Source: Planctomycetaceae bacterium (GTDB lineage Bacteria > Planctomycetota > Planctomycetia > Planctomycetales > Planctomycetaceae). From it: a DNA stretch of 64,000 nt. The stretch covers positions 39,062 through 103,061 of the forward strand of contig JAHBXV010000021.1 of assembly GCA_019636285.1 (NCBI GenBank), written 5' to 3'. Positions 43,301 to 51,554 of this stretch are shown here, one piece after another. A model generated the notes under the pieces. That model saw only the letters and a program-made list of their open reading frames with translations, searched no databases and was not told the origin of the DNA. The position numbers and the translations under genes were made by a program. The first letter of the stretch is position 1. Every line of letters begins with the position of its first letter.

Positions 43301-43362
43301 GTTTTGGATCGCTTCTAGGCAGTTCGACGCAACTCGGATCGCTGCTCGGAGTCAGAAACTAA
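40351..43362 (+). CDS. LptD/OstA-like outer-membrane protein
   Basis: A 1,003-residue exported protein from GTG at 40351 (AGGATGGCCC just upstream). A signal peptide ends near ISTTNAAEP. Residues 45-350 hold two OstA-like beta-jellyroll modules (DWQEGSARVGLFRGQCRVAQGDREYLADRMVIWHR and VIWTTAFDG followed by QVYLEGNIVIRQGENVVRAERAFYDAREDRALILNAE). From about 380 to the end the sequence alternates aromatic strands (YFAGAEGLVAATRHELEMPL, VTPYALGEAAYWGDSLTG, SASLYVGLRQI-like), consistent with a beta-barrel. In gram-negatives LptD places lipopolysaccharide in the outer leaflet. Planctomycete versions are divergent and the cargo is unknown. No lptA or lptE lies beside it, and it ends near a repeat palindrome. 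Confidence 0.82.
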   Translation: MLGKKRRARPALRAVGYLWVLALCARGISTTNAAEPIADQASPIHLQADWSQDWQEGSARVGLFRGQCRVAQGDREYLADRMVIWHRTSNTHQATDRLEVYLEGDVRVRTPARTETLSSEFLILATTGGISLTQRGEVHDQPGQEDPVYRRAADRREGRERSNLLQTQLTIEPPSDPNWNQVPLQAPGQSLRRVRISPRSFSMPFNADTFQSGDTNPPEQIAVITGGVNVLVDGVAIEGFGELGTIDLTADRVVIWTTAFDGENFSMDNIQTRDTPFQVYLEGNIVIRQGENVVRAERAFYDAREDRALILNAELRTELPEYGATVRLRAQELRQLSRTQYQARNAWVTTSPYGRPGYRLQASEILYEERPGNIYGRVEPRYDPNTGMPLPVTQPWITAHDTTFLANETPLFYLPVVSAPAEDPNIPIESINFGQDRIFGTQIRTRWNAFQLFGLERPPGARWSLDFDYLSDRGPAVGTSGSYRGIDGDGNAYRGKGLGYYIYDDGSDNLGLDRRDLPPPDRNRGIVDFQHRHIFFNDLILDAQLGYASDRNFREQYFENDFDRGQDLETLLHLRQSRDVDAWSILVRPQVNQFENNTQWLPKGDYYVLGMPLLNGLINWSSHTSGGYGTLNQAKPPTDPNDLFTPLPYFAGAEGLVAATRHELEMPLDLGPVRVTPYALGEAAYWGDSLTGDAIDRYYGRAGVRASITWWRVFPDVQSDVFNLTGLAHKSTLDADFGFAESSRDLSEIAQFNEFDDDAQERFRERFVVNTFGGVLDPIYDPRYYAVRSGAATSVTAPAYEMVDDQQALRLNWSHRLQTKVGPPEQPRIKDWMTLDLGTTFFPRPNEDNFGEAFGLFSTRYAWYVGDRTSLHASSLVDFFDGGQQLWSVGVLSQRSLRGSLYVGLRQIKAGDDLDSQIVTASYSYAMSPKWVSTMSTAYDIAEGQDRGQSLTISRIGLDWIFHIGANVDASKNNVGFGISLEPRFGSLLGSSTQLGSLLGVRN

Positions 43363-43385
43363 AAACGCCTAACCCGACTTATTGA

Positions 43386-43443
43386 GTAACCCGAAGCATC
43401 AGCGAGGGACGTCCCCCCGTGCCCTCGCTGACGCTTCGAGTTA
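43386..43443. repeat. GTAACCCGAAGC palindrome family, copy 1
   Basis: Arms begin GTAACCCGAAGC with CAGCGAGGG and return as CCCTCGCTG with ACGCTTCGAGTTA. The arms are about 22 bp with two or three mismatches around a short loop. Copies also lie at 44064 and 51919. Confidence 0.8.
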
Positions 43444-43480
43444 TTGAGGAATCCGGGCCAATTTACCAGTCGAACGACGC

Positions 43481-43484
43481 GGAG
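43481..43484 (+). promoter_or_regulatory. Shine-Dalgarno site of the DgkA-like gene
   Basis: GGAG lies seven bases before ATG 43492 and favours this start over the ATG at 43591. Confidence 0.5.
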
Positions 43485-43491
43485 TCCGCCG

Positions 43492-44004
43492 ATGACCAGC
43501 CCGCTCTCAAACCGTGGATTCGCGAACTTGGCAGCCCCCTCGCCCGGCGGCAAAGTCGCCGGACCATCTCCGTGTCAGCCAACGATCCGGATGGACTCTT
43601 GCGAGGCTGAACGGTGCGAGGGACGGCGACGTTCACCGCTCAGGCAGACCCTTGTCGAGGCCGAACGCGGCCTGGCGTGTGGACTCCGTCGCGACAGCTC
43701 GATGGTGGTCCACTTCTTCACCATCTCGCTGCTGACGATGACCGCCATGGTCCTCGGACTGGCCGCCTGGCAGTGGGTCGCCCTCGCGCTGGTCTTTTCC
43801 AGCTCGCTGGGCATGGAACTCATTCGTCAGGCCCTGCGCATTCTCGCCGGAGAATTGCACGACCTGGGCCGCGCCGAGACTGCCGAACGAATCGACTGCC
43901 TGGCAACAGCCGCACTCATGACCGTCTGGCTGGGCGGCAGCGTCGCCACGTGCGGCGTCTTCGCCGTCCGCATTCGCGATCTCTACCTGACCGCGTGGTC
44001 CTGA
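43492..44004 (+). CDS. Diacylglycerol kinase (DgkA)-like membrane protein with altered active site
   Basis: About 170 residues from ATG at 43492; the first 70 are poorly conserved. The rest has the small three-helix layout of the DgkA/UdpK family: EAERGLACGLRRDSSMVVHFFTISLLTMTAMVLGLAAW, then WVALALVFSSSLGMELIRQALRIL, then ERIDCLATAALMTVWLGGSVATCGVFAVRI. In active members the second helix ends E-L-x-N-T-A-I-E, where N and the second E help bind metal-ATP. Here that site reads E-L-I-R-Q-A-L-R, so these residues are lost. It may bind lipid without phosphorylating it. It is flanked by two copies of the same palindrome. The short upstream frames are not conserved. Confidence 0.6.
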   Translation: MTSPLSNRGFANLAAPSPGGKVAGPSPCQPTIRMDSCEAERCEGRRRSPLRQTLVEAERGLACGLRRDSSMVVHFFTISLLTMTAMVLGLAAWQWVALALVFSSSLGMELIRQALRILAGELHDLGRAETAERIDCLATAALMTVWLGGSVATCGVFAVRIRDLYLTAWS

Positions 44005-44063
44005 ATGGTATGTTCGCCACGAAAATCCGAGAGAGAGACCAACAACGGCGTGCATCGAAGAGG

Positions 44064-44123
44064 TAACCCGAAGCGTGAGCGAGGGACGATCTGTCTTCGC
44101 CCTCGCTCACGCTTCGGGTTACT
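44064..44123. repeat. GTAACCCGAAGC palindrome family, copy 2
   Basis: Near-perfect arms: GTAACCCGAAGCGTGAGCGA then GGG, and the complementary CCC, TCGCTCACGCTTCGGGTTAC, with a short loop ACGATCTGTCTTCG. It lies 9 bp after the dnaA stop, between convergent genes, and could act as a bidirectional terminator. Confidence 0.85.
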
Positions 44124-44132
44124 AAATCCGCA

Positions 44133-45629
44133 CTACCCAGCCAGCAACCGCTGCTCGAGCGTGTCCAATAGTTCCGGCACGCGCCACACCTGCGAACAGA
44201 CTCGCAGTTCGGCCGACGACTGCACCCAGCCCTCGACCTTGCGTTCGGCTGACATCACCGTGCTGTGGTTGCGATTGCCGAAGTGCTTGCCGATTTCCTG
44301 ATAGGCGGCCTGCGTGTGCTTACGGGCCAGGTACATCGCGAGCATGCGGGGCTGACTGACCGTGCGGGAACGGCTGTCCGACTTCAATTCGACGGGCTTC
44401 ACACCAAACAAGTCGCAGACGACGCGTTCAATATCGGCCAGCCGCACGATCCGCAGACAATCCCGCTCCAGTTCCGCCAGGACGCGCCGCGCGAGGGCCA
44501 GCGTCACCGGCTTCCGAGAAACCGTCCCGGCCGTTTGCAGGCAGTTCATCGCCCCTTCAAGTTCGCGGACGTTGTGCTTGAACTTTTGCGCCACATAGTT
44601 GAGCGCCTCGTCCGTGAATTCCCCTTCCACGCGCCGCGCGAGCTGCCGGACAATGTCGCGCCGCGTCGCTTCGTCGGGAGCCTCCAGCCGTCCGATCATT
44701 CCCGATTGAATACGGCTGACCAGTTCCTCGGGCAGGCGCGTCATCAGTCGAGGATGACGATCGCCCGTTAACACAACCTGCCGACCATGGTCGATGAGAT
44801 CGGCAACCGTGTGCAGAAATTCTTCCTGGAAGGCTCGCTTCCCTTCGAAGAAGTCGATGTCGTCGACCAAGAGGACATCGACCGTGCGAAACCGCTGGCG
44901 AAACGCCGGCAGCGTTCGCTCTCCCAGCGCGACGGTGAAATAGTTGGCAAACGCTTCCGCGGTCAGCAGAACCGAAGTTCGCGTGCCGTGCTGTTCCTGC
45001 AGACCGCGGCGAATTCCTTCCAGGAGGTGCGTCTTGCCGCAGCCGACCGGCCCATGCAGGTACAGCAGTCGATAGGTATCGCCCGGACGGCGAACCACCT
45101 CCCGAGCCGACGCTACCGCGACTTCGTTCCCCTCGGAAACCATGAACTCATCGAGAGCGGCTAACCGGCGACCGCCGCGGCTGCTGGAACTCACGACAAC
45201 CGCGGAAGGGTTTGCCGCTTCGGTCAGCGAGCGAGTCTCGCTGATGGAACGCGGTTCTGAACGCGACATCTCGGCGGTCGGGGACTGGACATTGTCGAGC
45301 GCTGACCGGGAGGGAGCATCCGTGACCACCAGCTCCCGGGTCAGCTTCGAATCGACAACAACATCGATCGTCGCGGCCGGTCCTACCAGGCATTGGGCGG
45401 CGGCAAGAAAGTCCGCGCGAAATTGCCGCATCAGCCAGGTCTGTAGAAAGGGGCTGCCGACCCCGACGGCGACCCGATTCTCATGGATCGCCAGACTGAT
45501 GTGATTAGCCAACCACATCTCGTAGCGGCGTTCGCCGACTCGGTCACGAATCTCATGCCGCAGTTGTTCGACTTTCGCATCGAATCCACCAGCGCGCTGG
45601 TTCGGCTTGGGCGTCTTGCCGGGCTGCAT
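44133..45629 (-). CDS. dnaA: Chromosomal replication initiator protein DnaA
   Basis: About 498 residues from ATG at 45627-45629 with AGGGGGTGG shortly upstream; a longer reading to 45791 is not supported. Domain I starts near VEQLRHEIRDRVGERRYEMWLANHISL. The AAA+ domain has Walker A HGPVGCGKTHLL, Walker B DVLLVDDIDFFEGK, and sensor motifs with LVLTGDRHPRLMTRLPEELVSRI-type sequence. Domain IV ends with the DnaA signature GNRNHSTVMSAERKVEGW. DnaA binds origin boxes and opens oriC. Unusually, dnaN, recF and gyrB are not adjacent, and no DnaA-box cluster was recognised around the gene. The neighbours are a GNAT protein on the same strand and a convergent DgkA-like gene. Confidence 0.93.
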   Translation of the reverse strand: MQPGKTPKPNQRAGGFDAKVEQLRHEIRDRVGERRYEMWLANHISLAIHENRVAVGVGSPFLQTWLMRQFRADFLAAAQCLVGPAATIDVVVDSKLTRELVVTDAPSRSALDNVQSPTAEMSRSEPRSISETRSLTEAANPSAVVVSSSSRGGRRLAALDEFMVSEGNEVAVASAREVVRRPGDTYRLLYLHGPVGCGKTHLLEGIRRGLQEQHGTRTSVLLTAEAFANYFTVALGERTLPAFRQRFRTVDVLLVDDIDFFEGKRAFQEEFLHTVADLIDHGRQVVLTGDRHPRLMTRLPEELVSRIQSGMIGRLEAPDEATRRDIVRQLARRVEGEFTDEALNYVAQKFKHNVRELEGAMNCLQTAGTVSRKPVTLALARRVLAELERDCLRIVRLADIERVVCDLFGVKPVELKSDSRSRTVSQPRMLAMYLARKHTQAAYQEIGKHFGNRNHSTVMSAERKVEGWVQSSAELRVCSQVWRVPELLDTLEQRLLAG

Positions 45630-46003
45630 CGTGCCACCCCCTGATTCCCTCGAACCGAGCGCGCACGACCACCTCATCGCGCGGGGGCCACGCGATGATG
45701 CTTCCTCCCTGCTGGACCGATTCAGTCGGTTGGGATCGTGAACGGAGCGATTCGAGATTGTCTGCATCCGAGGTTGCGACGACAGGCTCACTACAGTCGG
45801 CGAACATCGGGGAAGGTCATCTGAGAGGGCATGATCCTAGCCCGTTGGAACCGGGAGTCAAACGGTCGACGTTCATAAAATCTTTTCAATTTCGTCTTCG
45901 CCTTCGCGGGCCGTCAGAACCCTTTGCACAAGCCAGACTTTCCGCTCTCCACATCCGCCGTAACTGCCTGCCTGCCGCGCTCTCGCGAATGTGCGCAGCT
46001 TGT
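45630..46003. other. Intergenic region upstream of dnaA
   Basis: About 370 bp with no gene. It was inspected for DnaA boxes of the type TTATCCACA and none was seen, so it is not an obvious replication origin. Confidence 0.45.
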
Positions 46004-46873
46004 TCAATGTTGACGCTTGACGACGTCGCCCCGTCGCCAATACACATCGCGCCGCGACAGCTCCGAAAACCCCATCCGCGTGTAACCATCAATCGCAAAA
46101 TGGTTTGTGATGTCCGCCGCGAGAAACACCGACGACCGCCCGAGATCAGCGGCCGTTTTCAGCGCTGCGGAAAGTAGACGGCGACCCCATCCCTGACCGC
46201 GATATTGGGGCACAATCCCAAAGTATTGCAGCTCGATCGCATCATGATCGGGATGATCCGCCAACAGCAGGATTCCCACGGTTTCCGCACCCGATCGGTA
46301 GACGTTCCACAACTCTGGACGGGCCCCGTCTGCAGCGCGATGGCAGGCGAGCGCCTGCTCGGGCGTTCGGTGCGGCGTGAAGTCGGGGATATCGAGCGAA
46401 TCGATATAAGTCTGCCCCAAAGTCTCCGCGAACAGATCCTCATTTTGGCCCGGCTTGAAGCCGATGCCGGCTAGTGCCTCGGCACCCTCAAACTCTTCGG
46501 GCTCAACCGCTCTCCCCCAGAACGCCAAGGTCGCCCCATGAACATATCCGGTCGCTTCGAGAGGGCCGACGGTGGGGTCGTCACGTCGCTCGATGAGTAC
46601 TTGCGAGAGAGGAACGCCCCTGGCATCCATGTCCTCGCAGACCTGGGCCAATAGCTCCGTTCGGCCCTCAAGACTGCTCATGTTAGCAGCCAGCCAGACG
46701 AGCGCGACGTCGTCGGGCTGAGGCAACCACCAGACCACGTCTGCCAGCCCCGCCAATGAGGCCGCGACCCAGAGACCGCGCAAGTCATGCCGGCCCGACT
46801 CGGCGGCGGCGATCAAATCAACCGCCCGCTCGCGTTCGGCATCTCCGGGTGATGACGACAGCAATCGCGCCAA
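46004..46873 (-). CDS. GNAT family N-acetyltransferase
   Basis: A 289-residue protein beginning from TTG at 46873. The frame is open upstream to the hisS stop without an ATG, so the exact start is uncertain. The C-terminal third has the GNAT acetyl-CoA motif A (FGIVPQYRGQGWGRRLLSAALKTA) followed by NHFAIDGYTRMGFSELSR, typical of motif B. The N-terminal half has a related GNAT-like fold (AALWLAANM-type helices), suggesting a double-GNAT organisation. The substrate is unknown. It follows hisS on the same strand by 55 bp and may be co-transcribed. Confidence 0.78.
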   Translation of the reverse strand: MARLLSSSPGDAERERAVDLIAAAESGRHDLRGLWVAASLAGLADVVWWLPQPDDVALVWLAANMSSLEGRTELLAQVCEDMDARGVPLSQVLIERRDDPTVGPLEATGYVHGATLAFWGRAVEPEEFEGAEALAGIGFKPGQNEDLFAETLGQTYIDSLDIPDFTPHRTPEQALACHRAADGARPELWNVYRSGAETVGILLLADHPDHDAIELQYFGIVPQYRGQGWGRRLLSAALKTAADLGRSSVFLAADITNHFAIDGYTRMGFSELSRRDVYWRRGDVVKRQH

Positions 46874-46928
46874 AGCCGCGAGTCGTTCCGAGGAGCCGGC
46901 AGGTCGAAACTCGAACGTCGACGTGGTG

Positions 46929-48242
46929 CTACTCCAGGAGCGCCTGAATGGTCGCCGTCAGCTCGCTCTCAGCGACTTTCTGCGACGTCCCGTTCCGCAG
47001 GTCTTTCACCTGCCAGACGCCGGCGGCGAATTCGTCGCTCCCCGCGATCAAGGCGATCGCATGCCGCTTCTTGTCGGCGTACTTCAGTTGTTTGCCGAGC
47101 GCCCGGGCCTCGGGAAAGACTTCCACGCCCAGACCAGCCGCACGGAGCGCGCGAGCAACGCGATGATAGTCGGCCAGTCGCGTTGATTCGAAGTACGGAA
47201 TGAAGACGGCGGCGGGAGTTTTGCCGTTCTTGAGCAGTCCCAGCTCTTCCATCGCGGCCAACAGCCGATCAAGCCCCAGGCTGGCTCCGACTCCGGGCAG
47301 CTTCTCCTTTGTGAACAAGCCGGCCAGATTGTCATACCGGCCCCCCGAGCAGACGCTGCCAATGCCGGGCAGATCGGTCAGGAAGGTTTCGTAAATGGTG
47401 CCCGTGTAGTAATCCAGTCCCCGGGCAATCGAAACATCGAGCTGCAACCTTTCCGGAGATACCCCTGCGGCGATCGCAACGTCGAACAGCTCTTTGAGCG
47501 AATCAAAACCCTTCAGTCCTTCGTCGTTACCATTCAGGGCCTGTTTCAGCTCGTCCCAGCCAATTCCCGGACGGGCGATTTCCAGAACCTGCCGAGCCTG
47601 CGATTCCGTCGCACCGGCTTTAGCCGTCATTTCCTCGACAACGGCATCGACTCCGACCTTCGCCAGCTTGTCGAGCGCCCGCAGGACGGCAGCCGTCTGC
47701 CCCGACAGCCCCAGCCCGGCAAGCACGCCGTTCAAAATCCGGCGATTGTTGACGCGAATCTGAAACCGCTCGAATCCGATCGCCGAGAGCAGATCGTGAA
47801 TGACGAGCAGCGTTTCAATGTCGGCCGCGTTCGACTCCGAGCCAATCGTGTCGAAGTCGCATTGCATGAATTCGCGATACCGCCCCTTTTGCGGCTTCTC
47901 GGCCCGCCACACGGTCGCCAGGTGATACCGCTTGAAGGGCAGACCGACTTCGTGAACATGCTGGGCCACGAATCGAGCCAGCGGAACGGTCAGGTCGAAC
48001 CGCATGGCGACATCGCGTTCTCCCTGATCGGTAAACCGAAAGAGCTGCTTGTCCGACTCATCGCCCCCTTTTCCCAGGAGGATCCGCGAATACTCGAGCG
48101 CCGGGGTGTCGATCGGTGCGAAACCGTAGCGTCGATAAACATCGCGGGCCGTCTCCATCAGCCGTTCGCGCGCGAGCATCTGCTCGGGTAGGTAATCGCG
48201 AAAGCCCTTCAGGACTTCCGGGGTAATCAACGCATCAGCCAC
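46929..48242 (-). CDS. hisS: Histidyl-tRNA synthetase
   Basis: A 437-residue class II synthetase from a GTG start at 48240-48242. Motif 1 lies early (KGFRDYLPEQMLARERLMETARDVYRRYGF). Motif 2 is YHLATVWRAEKPQKGRYREFMQCDFD. Histidine-specific motifs are ARGLDYYTGTIYETF and, later, CSGGRYDNLAGLF. Motif 3 is GVGASLGLDRLLAAM. The C-terminal anticodon-binding domain begins about residue 330 (PAAVFIPYFESTRLADYHRV). It charges tRNA-His with histidine in the cytoplasm. It is upstream of the GNAT gene on the same strand, with few bases between stop and the next frame. Length is normal. Confidence 0.95.
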   Translation of the reverse strand: MADALITPEVLKGFRDYLPEQMLARERLMETARDVYRRYGFAPIDTPALEYSRILLGKGGDESDKQLFRFTDQGERDVAMRFDLTVPLARFVAQHVHEVGLPFKRYHLATVWRAEKPQKGRYREFMQCDFDTIGSESNAADIETLLVIHDLLSAIGFERFQIRVNNRRILNGVLAGLGLSGQTAAVLRALDKLAKVGVDAVVEEMTAKAGATESQARQVLEIARPGIGWDELKQALNGNDEGLKGFDSLKELFDVAIAAGVSPERLQLDVSIARGLDYYTGTIYETFLTDLPGIGSVCSGGRYDNLAGLFTKEKLPGVGASLGLDRLLAAMEELGLLKNGKTPAAVFIPYFESTRLADYHRVARALRAAGLGVEVFPEARALGKQLKYADKKRHAIALIAGSDEFAAGVWQVKDLRNGTSQKVAESELTATIQALLE

Positions 48243-48389
48243 GGGACACTGCTTTATTTTATCTGATGTTCTGAAAACGAATTCTGTCGCCGCTCGGAAT
48301 CTCGATCAGTCGAGCGAACGAATCCTGAAACCGGCTGCGACGCGTCGAACCAGACGCACAATCCAGCGGACGGTTCGTGGGCGCCCCTG

Positions 48390-48833
48390 TCAAACCGTCA
48401 GAATCGGCAACTTTGGAAGAGCCGGAGAGGCCGGTTGCCACTTCGGCCGCGACCGCTGCGGCAAGATCGCCTCGGCATATTCCCAGAGCTGTTCCGGCAC
48501 CTCGAAGAACTTGTCGTACACGCCGTCATCGTCGTACTCGCAATGGTCGGTGGTGTAGTCGCGGCAGATCTGGGGGCGCGTTTCATACAGCCCGCAACGA
48601 TGATCGGCCTGCAAGTTCTGACAATCGGCATAGACGAGCAGATACCAGACGTCCGAATCGACAAAGATCGCGGTTCGGCCGTGCATGACGTACCACCGCA
48701 TTTTGTCGAAATCGTCCCACGTCGTGGGCGTATCGATCTGTAACGCGAAGTAGCGACAGCACTTGGCGGTGCAGTACTGGCACAGCACTTCACCCGGCTT
48801 GAGCTGATCGCGGCTGGGGCGTTTTCGCGCCAT
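48390..48833 (-). CDS. YkgJ family cysteine cluster protein
   Basis: A 147-residue protein with the Cys pattern of the YkgJ/UPF0153 family: GEVLCQYCTAKCCRYFALQID near the start, YADCQNLQADHRCGLYETRPQICRDYTTDHC in the middle. These cysteines likely hold an iron-sulfur or zinc centre. The FDKMRWYVMHGRTAIFVDSD section is also typical. Function is uncharacterised. ATG at 48831-48833 is the natural start. It is separated from hisS by about 150 bp on the same strand. The C-terminus is Pro/Leu-rich. Confidence 0.85.
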   Translation of the reverse strand: MARKRPSRDQLKPGEVLCQYCTAKCCRYFALQIDTPTTWDDFDKMRWYVMHGRTAIFVDSDVWYLLVYADCQNLQADHRCGLYETRPQICRDYTTDHCEYDDDGVYDKFFEVPEQLWEYAEAILPQRSRPKWQPASPALPKLPILTV

Positions 48834-49389
48834 GGTGTTTCTTTCAGGGCCTGGAGTCGGTTGCGGCGGACGATTCCCGGAACCACCGGATCGAGCCCAC
48901 GGTTCAGGGGCAACTGGCTACGAACACTCCGCCTTTGCGGAAGTTAACGAATCTGCCCGGCGGTTGGTACTCCCGCGCCGTGCCGCCAGAAGCGAAGCCC
49001 GCACCAAACTCGGTTCTTGACGGTCGCTCTCCGGACGCCCTATGATCTTGGCTGAGTGGAGTTTGTGAAGTTCCTGGAAGTGTCGGAATCTCGCCGCCCG
49101 ATCAGGGGCGGATTCCGGAAGTTTGGCAGGATGCCCGGCCATTGAAGAGGCGTGTCGACGGGGTCGCAACGGCGTTATCGAGTGCGGTCGGCGTCTTCCC
49201 GGCAACCGCGTGCGAAGCGGCAGTCGGCCTGAGAGCCGCACAGGCATGTGCCGATAAATTTCCGAGGATTGATTGAATCGAATAATCGCGGCGGACTCGC
49301 ACGCCGTTGCGAAGGACTCTCAGGAAATCGTTGCAAGACCTTCGGGTCGACGACGATGATTTCCTAACGAGCCAGAGACTTTGAAACGC
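48834..49389. other. Intergenic region, no gene seen
   Basis: About 555 bp with no reading frame of credible composition. It precedes a 73-bp inverted-repeat element. It should hold the promoter of the YkgJ gene and possibly of the coiled-coil gene. Confidence 0.45.
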
Positions 49390-49462
49390 TGACACAACCG
49401 GTTGTGCCTGCCAGAAACCTGCGGAATACCGAGCAAACAACTCCTTGCACAGAGGTTGTGTT
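49390..49462. repeat. ~73-bp intergenic element with terminal inverted repeats (copy 4)
   Basis: It starts TGACACAACC and ends GGTTGTGTTA, and has GTTGTG, GGAATACCG and TTGCACAGAGG in the same order as copy 3 at 19640. It is followed by AGAATCTC and AGAAGCGCT, also as copy 3. Confidence 0.75.
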
Positions 49463-49553
49463 AGAATCTCATAGAAGCGCTGACTGGTTTTTTGGAACCG
49501 AATTGTCGCTGGCAAGAGAAGCAGGACGAAACCGTCCGACGGGAAATTGACTC

Positions 49554-50432
49554 ATGCACTGGTCCGGGAAACTCTTCGCGTTTCTGACGCTGGCGGCTGC
49601 TTTGGGTGGCGCTGTTCTGACGGCCCGGCTCATTGAGGTTCGCAACAGCTGGACCCGCAAGGCCGACACATCGCTCAAGAGCATCGCCGACCTGGAACCA
49701 AAACTGGCGGCCGCCAAGGCCGAAGCCGATCGAGTCCAGGGCGAAATCAATCGCGCGGCCGACCTGTGGGGCCGGACCTGGAGCGATGTTGGCACGCAGG
49801 TCGCCGATCCGGCCCAGGGCAATCTGGCGATCGAAATCGGCACGAACAACGGCGTGAACCAGGGGATGTGGCTGTACGCCTTCGAGCCGACCGCTGACGG
49901 GAGTATTTACCGCGGCGAATTCGCCGCTTCGACCGTGCGTGAGAACCAGGCGCTGGTGGCACCGACGTTTCGCGTTCGTCCGAACGAAATCCAGCAGTGG
50001 CAGCCGGGCCGCTGGCGGTGGCGATCGCAGTTGCCGGCGGGATACACGGCCCAGGAACGTCTTCAGCAGCGCCAAATGATTTCCCTGGACGAACGGCTTG
50101 CCGACCTGCAAATGACTCTGCAAACGCACGACAAGGTTCTGGCCGAAGCCCAGCTGCAATTGGCGCGGCGCGAGGCCGAACTCCTGGGCGGCGAGCAACT
50201 CTCGCAGGATTCCAACGTGGCTCAGGAGTTCCGCGACGGCCTTCTGGCCGCGATGGCGGCGGTCGAGGAAGAACGAAACGCCACGCTGCTGGAGGTCGAC
50301 CGCCTGCGACGCGAGCTCCGCGAACAACAGCGCTTGCTCGACGGCCTGCAACGGGAGAACCAGGCGCTCGTCGGCCAGTTGCCCCAACCCGCCACGGCGC
50401 TGACTTCGCGTCCGGAAGGCAGCCGGGATTGA
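49554..50432 (+). CDS. Membrane-anchored coiled-coil protein of unknown function
   Basis: A 292-residue protein. One N-terminal hydrophobic helix (about 6-28, LFAFLTLAAALGGAVLTA) acts as an anchor or uncleaved signal. Residues 35-70 and 165-275 are predicted coiled coil (DLEPKLAAAKAEADRVQGEINRA; ERLADLQMTLQTHDKVLAEAQLQLARREAELL). The middle part (85-160) is a compact beta-rich domain with IEIGTNNGVNQGMWLYAF. Nothing identifies an enzyme. It may be an envelope structural protein. It is followed about 200 bp later by the rhomboid gene on the same strand. Confidence 0.7.
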   Translation: MHWSGKLFAFLTLAAALGGAVLTARLIEVRNSWTRKADTSLKSIADLEPKLAAAKAEADRVQGEINRAADLWGRTWSDVGTQVADPAQGNLAIEIGTNNGVNQGMWLYAFEPTADGSIYRGEFAASTVRENQALVAPTFRVRPNEIQQWQPGRWRWRSQLPAGYTAQERLQQRQMISLDERLADLQMTLQTHDKVLAEAQLQLARREAELLGGEQLSQDSNVAQEFRDGLLAAMAAVEEERNATLLEVDRLRRELREQQRLLDGLQRENQALVGQLPQPATALTSRPEGSRD

Positions 50433-50639
50433 TTCCCGAAGAGCGCATGTCACAATCGTAGGGGCAGTTTCCGAACCCAAGTTGAAGAGATCGATTCGGA
50501 TCTCGAAGCGGGTTTTGAAACGTGTTCCTGGACTTGGCCGATCGGGGTCCGTGAAGGAACGGCGAACCTCGTGCGTCGACAAATGGGTTGACGCTGGGAT
50601 TCAAAAACGGTCTTCGAGCGCGGAGGCGCGACTTGTCCG

Positions 50640-51554
50640 ATGGGCATCAATAGCCGCGACTACGTCTACCGCGACTCGTATGAGCAGCCGTGGGGCCATG
50701 ACGTGCCGGTCTGCCGCGGCATCCTCATAGCCACGGTCGTCGTTTTTCTGGCCCAGATCTTCACGCCGCTGCCGGGCGACTGGCCGCAGGGAATGCGGCC
50801 CTCGTACGTCGACGAGTGGCTGGGCCTCAACTCGGCGGGTGTGCTGCACGGGCAAGTCTGGCGATTGGTGACGTATGCCTTCGTGCATGACCGCGCCAGC
50901 GTCTTCCATATTCTGTTCAACATGCTGGGGCTGTGGTGGTTTGGCCCGACGCTGGAGCGCATGCGCGGCAGTCGGGAATTCCTGTTCTTCTATCTGGCCG
51001 CTGCCACTTTTGCCGGATTGGGTTTCTTCGCCTGGGGATTGGCACTCGGCAATCTTCCGAATGCCGTTGGCGCCTCAGGGGCAGTCTTCGCGGTCCTGAT
51101 GCTGTATGCGACCTATTTCCCGCGAGAAAAAATCGGCCTGTTCTTCGGTCTCATCTTTCTGGAGATTCGCTGGCTGATCGCGATCTTCGTGGCGATCAGC
51201 CTGTTTCCCATGTTGCTGGAACTGGCCGGTGATGGAAAGACGTCCCGCGTCGCCGATTCCGCCCATCTGGCTGGCCTGCTGTTTGGATACCTGTATCGCC
51301 GTTATGACTGGCGGCTGGACTCGTTGACCAGCAACCTGCGCTGGCCCGACTGGCGAAAATCGCTCCGCCGTAGCCAGTCTCGCCGCCAACTCAAAGTCTT
51401 CACCGAAGACGAGGACGTGTCCTCACTCGACGAAAAAGTCGATGCGATCCTCGCCAAGCTCCACAATCAGGGCTCCGACAGTCTGACCGATGCCGAACGC
51501 GCCACGCTGAAGCGTGCCAGCGAGCGGTACAAGCAGCGGTCCGACGTCCGGTAA
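50640..51554 (+). CDS. Rhomboid family intramembrane serine protease
   Basis: A 304-residue membrane protein with about six transmembrane helices. The catalytic Ser is S146 in NAVGASGAVFAVLML, and the partner His is H209 in DSAHLAGLLFGYLY. The conserved loop with HILFNMLGLWWFGPTLE and TLERMRGSREFLFFYL is typical of rhomboids. They cut helical transmembrane substrates in the lipid bilayer. The last 90 residues are cytoplasmic, charged and include a predicted helix (SLDEKVDAILAKLHNQG). The start ATG is at 50640. The substrate is not known. Confidence 0.92.
   Translation: MGINSRDYVYRDSYEQPWGHDVPVCRGILIATVVVFLAQIFTPLPGDWPQGMRPSYVDEWLGLNSAGVLHGQVWRLVTYAFVHDRASVFHILFNMLGLWWFGPTLERMRGSREFLFFYLAAATFAGLGFFAWGLALGNLPNAVGASGAVFAVLMLYATYFPREKIGLFFGLIFLEIRWLIAIFVAISLFPMLLELAGDGKTSRVADSAHLAGLLFGYLYRRYDWRLDSLTSNLRWPDWRKSLRRSQSRRQLKVFTEDEDVSSLDEKVDAILAKLHNQGSDSLTDAERATLKRASERYKQRSDVR

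Noticed and set aside
49102..49515. 137-residue minus-strand frame upstream of the coiled-coil gene
   Set aside because: Part of it is the inverted-repeat element, and the rest lacks protein-like composition.
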